Source: Acidimicrobiaceae bacterium
Lineage (GTDB): Bacteria; Actinomycetota; Acidimicrobiia; Acidimicrobiales; RAAP-2
Direction: 5' to 3'
DNA length: 7,737 bases
Assembly (NCBI GenBank): GCA_003133005.1
Contig: PKZI01000195.1
Coordinates: 1-7,737, forward strand
Shown: positions 6,855-7,737 of the stretch, one piece after another
How positions within the stretch are numbered: the first letter of the stretch is position 1
How the letters are laid out: each line of letters begins with the position of its first letter
Translations under genes and position numbers: made by a program
Notes under the pieces: model-generated
Database searches by the model: none
What the model was told of the DNA's origin: nothing
The model's input: only the letters and a program-made list of their open reading frames with translations

Positions 6855-7577
6855 TCAATGAAGCTCATCGATCGGCGCTACTCCCGTGATGCGGTCAAGG
6901 ATGTGGCCCTGGTCATGGTGCTCGGTAGCAGCGCTACGGTCGGAACGTGGTGCGGCGCGATCATTGTGGTGGCCGGGCTGCTCGACACCGCCTGCGCCGA
7001 ACGGTAATGCTGTCGTGGGGACGGCGTTGTCGACGAGGACGGCCGCAATGGCGGCGGCGGTGGCGAGGGTCTCGGTGTTGAGGACTCGGCTGCGGGCCGA
7101 GGCGCCATCCAGCAGCATCGCCAGTTGTTCGCCGAGCTGTTCGGGGTTGGTGGCGCCGGCCTCGCGGGCGGTATCGGTGAGCCGCGCGGCAAAGTCCCTC
7201 TTATAGTCGCGGGCGTAAACGCGTGCGGTGTGGCCCGGGTCGGAGATTTCGACGGCGGCAGCGATGAACGGGCACAGGGGCGCGTGGATGTCGAAGACGG
7301 CGAGGAGTCGTTCGCGAGGTGTGAGGTCGGTGCGGTCGAACACTTCGGGCAGGATGTCAGGATCGAATCGGCGGAGGCATTCGGCGATCAGCTCGTCCTT
7401 GCCGGTGAAATGCTGGTACAACGTGCGCTTGGACACTTTGGCCACTGAGCAGATCTGGTCCATGCCGGTGCCGTTGATGCCTTGATCGCGGAACAGTTGT
7501 TGCGACGCGCTAACGATGCGCTCTCGTGCGCCCCTGCCACGACGCAAGCCTCGCGGCCCCTTTTCTAACTTGGTCAC
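6855..7577 (-). CDS. TetR/AcrR-family transcriptional repressor
   Basis: This DNA-binding repressor of about 240 residues starts at a GTG (complement of 7575-7577), giving MTKLEKGPRGLRRGRGARER. The TetR helix-turn-helix covers about residues 17-64, with GINGTGMDQICSVAKVSKRTLYQHFTGKDEL split by the recognition helix SKRTLYQHF (49-57). The C-terminal ligand domain follows (PLCPFIAAAVEI, LAMLLDGASARSRVL, AAAIAAVLVDNAV). From memory, close mycobacterial-type relatives end near residue 190; here about 50 further residues rich in His, Arg and Asp follow. That tail may be readthrough after a frame change. A GGAGG lies only one base before the GTG, unusually close, so the start is likely but not certain; an open frame also extends upstream to 7691, across the operators. 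It is divergent from the dehydrogenase gene and probably represses both itself and that gene. The effector is unknown. Confidence 0.87.
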   Translation of the reverse strand: MTKLEKGPRGLRRGRGARERIVSASQQLFRDQGINGTGMDQICSVAKVSKRTLYQHFTGKDELIAECLRRFDPDILPEVFDRTDLTPRERLLAVFDIHAPLCPFIAAAVEISDPGHTARVYARDYKRDFAARLTDTAREAGATNPEQLGEQLAMLLDGASARSRVLNTETLATAAAIAAVLVDNAVPTTALPFGAGGVEQPGHHNDRAAPRSDRSAATEHHDQGHILDRITGVAPIDELH

Positions 7578-7599
7578 ACCTCCAGAGTAGCCCCATCGG

Positions 7600-7617
7600 G
7601 TACCGACCGGTGTGTAT
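7600..7617. promoter_or_regulatory. TetR operator, copy 1 (at the repressor's own promoter)
   Basis: GTACCGACCGGTGTGTAT is an imperfect palindrome: TAC..ACCGGT..GTA is symmetric. It matches copy 2 at 14 of 18 positions and resembles the ATACNGACCGGTCNGTAT style of TetR operators. It overlaps a possible -10 on the - strand (TATACA, complement of 7613-7618), so binding would block repressor transcription. Confidence 0.62.
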
Positions 7618-7653
7618 AACTTGCGCCTCGCGTCATCCGCTGATAAGTTAAGC

Positions 7654-7671
7654 ATACAGATCGGTGTATAT
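7654..7671. promoter_or_regulatory. TetR operator, copy 2 (at the dehydrogenase promoter)
   Basis: ATACAGATCGGTGTATAT aligns with copy 1 without gaps, in the same orientation, 54 bases away (close to five DNA turns). It overlaps a possible + strand -10 (TATATA, 7667-7672), placing it to repress the downstream dehydrogenase. I see no convincing -35 for either promoter. Confidence 0.62.
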
Positions 7672-7691
7672 AGCATCGAAAAATCAATCAT

Positions 7692-7697
7692 AAGGAG
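7692..7697 (+). promoter_or_regulatory. Ribosome binding site of the dehydrogenase gene
   Basis: AAGGAG lies five bases before the GTG at 7703 and fixes that codon as the start. Confidence 0.75.
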
Positions 7698-7702
7698 TAT
7701 TC

Positions 7703-7737
7703 GTGGGAAAACTCGATGGCAAGGTCGCGGTGATCAC
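7703..7737 (+). CDS. Short-chain dehydrogenase/reductase, N-terminal fragment (3' partial)
   Basis: Only the first 11 residues are in the window: MGKLDGKVAVI, read from a GTG start with a good ribosome binding site. This is the typical opening of SDR-family oxidoreductases, where K-VAVIT leads into the glycine-rich NAD(P)-binding TGxxxGxG turn that would follow outside the window. It is divergent from a TetR regulator with paired operators, a common arrangement for SDR genes induced by a small hydrophobic substrate. The fragment is too short to name a substrate. Confidence 0.72.
   Translation, partial: MGKLDGKVAVI

Noticed and set aside
7125..7448. + strand open frame of 107 residues within the TetR gene
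   Set aside because: It is fully opposite the well-supported TetR coding sequence and has no domain of its own.
1..7737. CRISPR array, phage genes or defence system
   Set aside because: No regularly spaced repeats, phage structural genes or nuclease-like proteins are present.

Overview
The window reads as bacterial DNA of moderately high GC with tightly packed genes. It is probably actinobacterial: the regulator near the right end resembles mycobacterial TetR proteins, and the codon use is GC-leaning. The exact lineage cannot be told from the sequence.

Positions 1-6324 form one co-directional run of seven genes on the + strand. Five of the six junctions overlap by 1-4 bases or are separated by 2-8 bases. 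The order is: ABC permease 1 (5' end outside the window), ABC permease 2, a BMP-family solute-binding protein, a degenerate isochorismatase-like hydrolase, a clear biuret amidohydrolase (BiuH), an amidase-signature enzyme (AtzE/HpxY type), and an AtzH/HpxZ-type DUF3225 protein. This is an uptake-plus-degradation operon for a ureide such as biuret, 1-carboxybiuret or a related purine/triazine product. The transporter would bring in the substrate, BiuH would turn biuret into allophanate and ammonia, and the amidase with AtzH would act on carboxylated ureides. No cyanuric acid hydrolase (AtzD), no separate AtzG and no two-domain allophanate hydrolase (AtzF) is present. The ABC ATPase is presumably just upstream.

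The most striking gene is the hydrolase before BiuH. It is a full-length, unbroken paralogue that has lost Asp, Lys and Cys of the catalytic triad and the substrate-site Gln, yet keeps the fold-defining segments. It looks like a retained pseudoenzyme co-translated with its active relative. The amidase is also odd: it has about 60 extra N-terminal residues and Arg-Ala instead of Gly-Gly before the nucleophilic Ser.

Positions 6325-6854 are mostly non-coding. They hold a 10-bp-stem hairpin that may end the operon and a tRNA-Lys(UUU)-like gene with several non-canonical positions, then about 270 bases with no convincing gene.

Positions 6855-7737 are a separate module. A TetR-family repressor on the - strand is divergent from a short-chain dehydrogenase that starts at 7703 and runs off the end. 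Two copies of an 18-bp palindromic operator lie between them, each over a possible -10 element, so the repressor probably controls itself and the dehydrogenase. Nothing visible links this module to the ureide operon.
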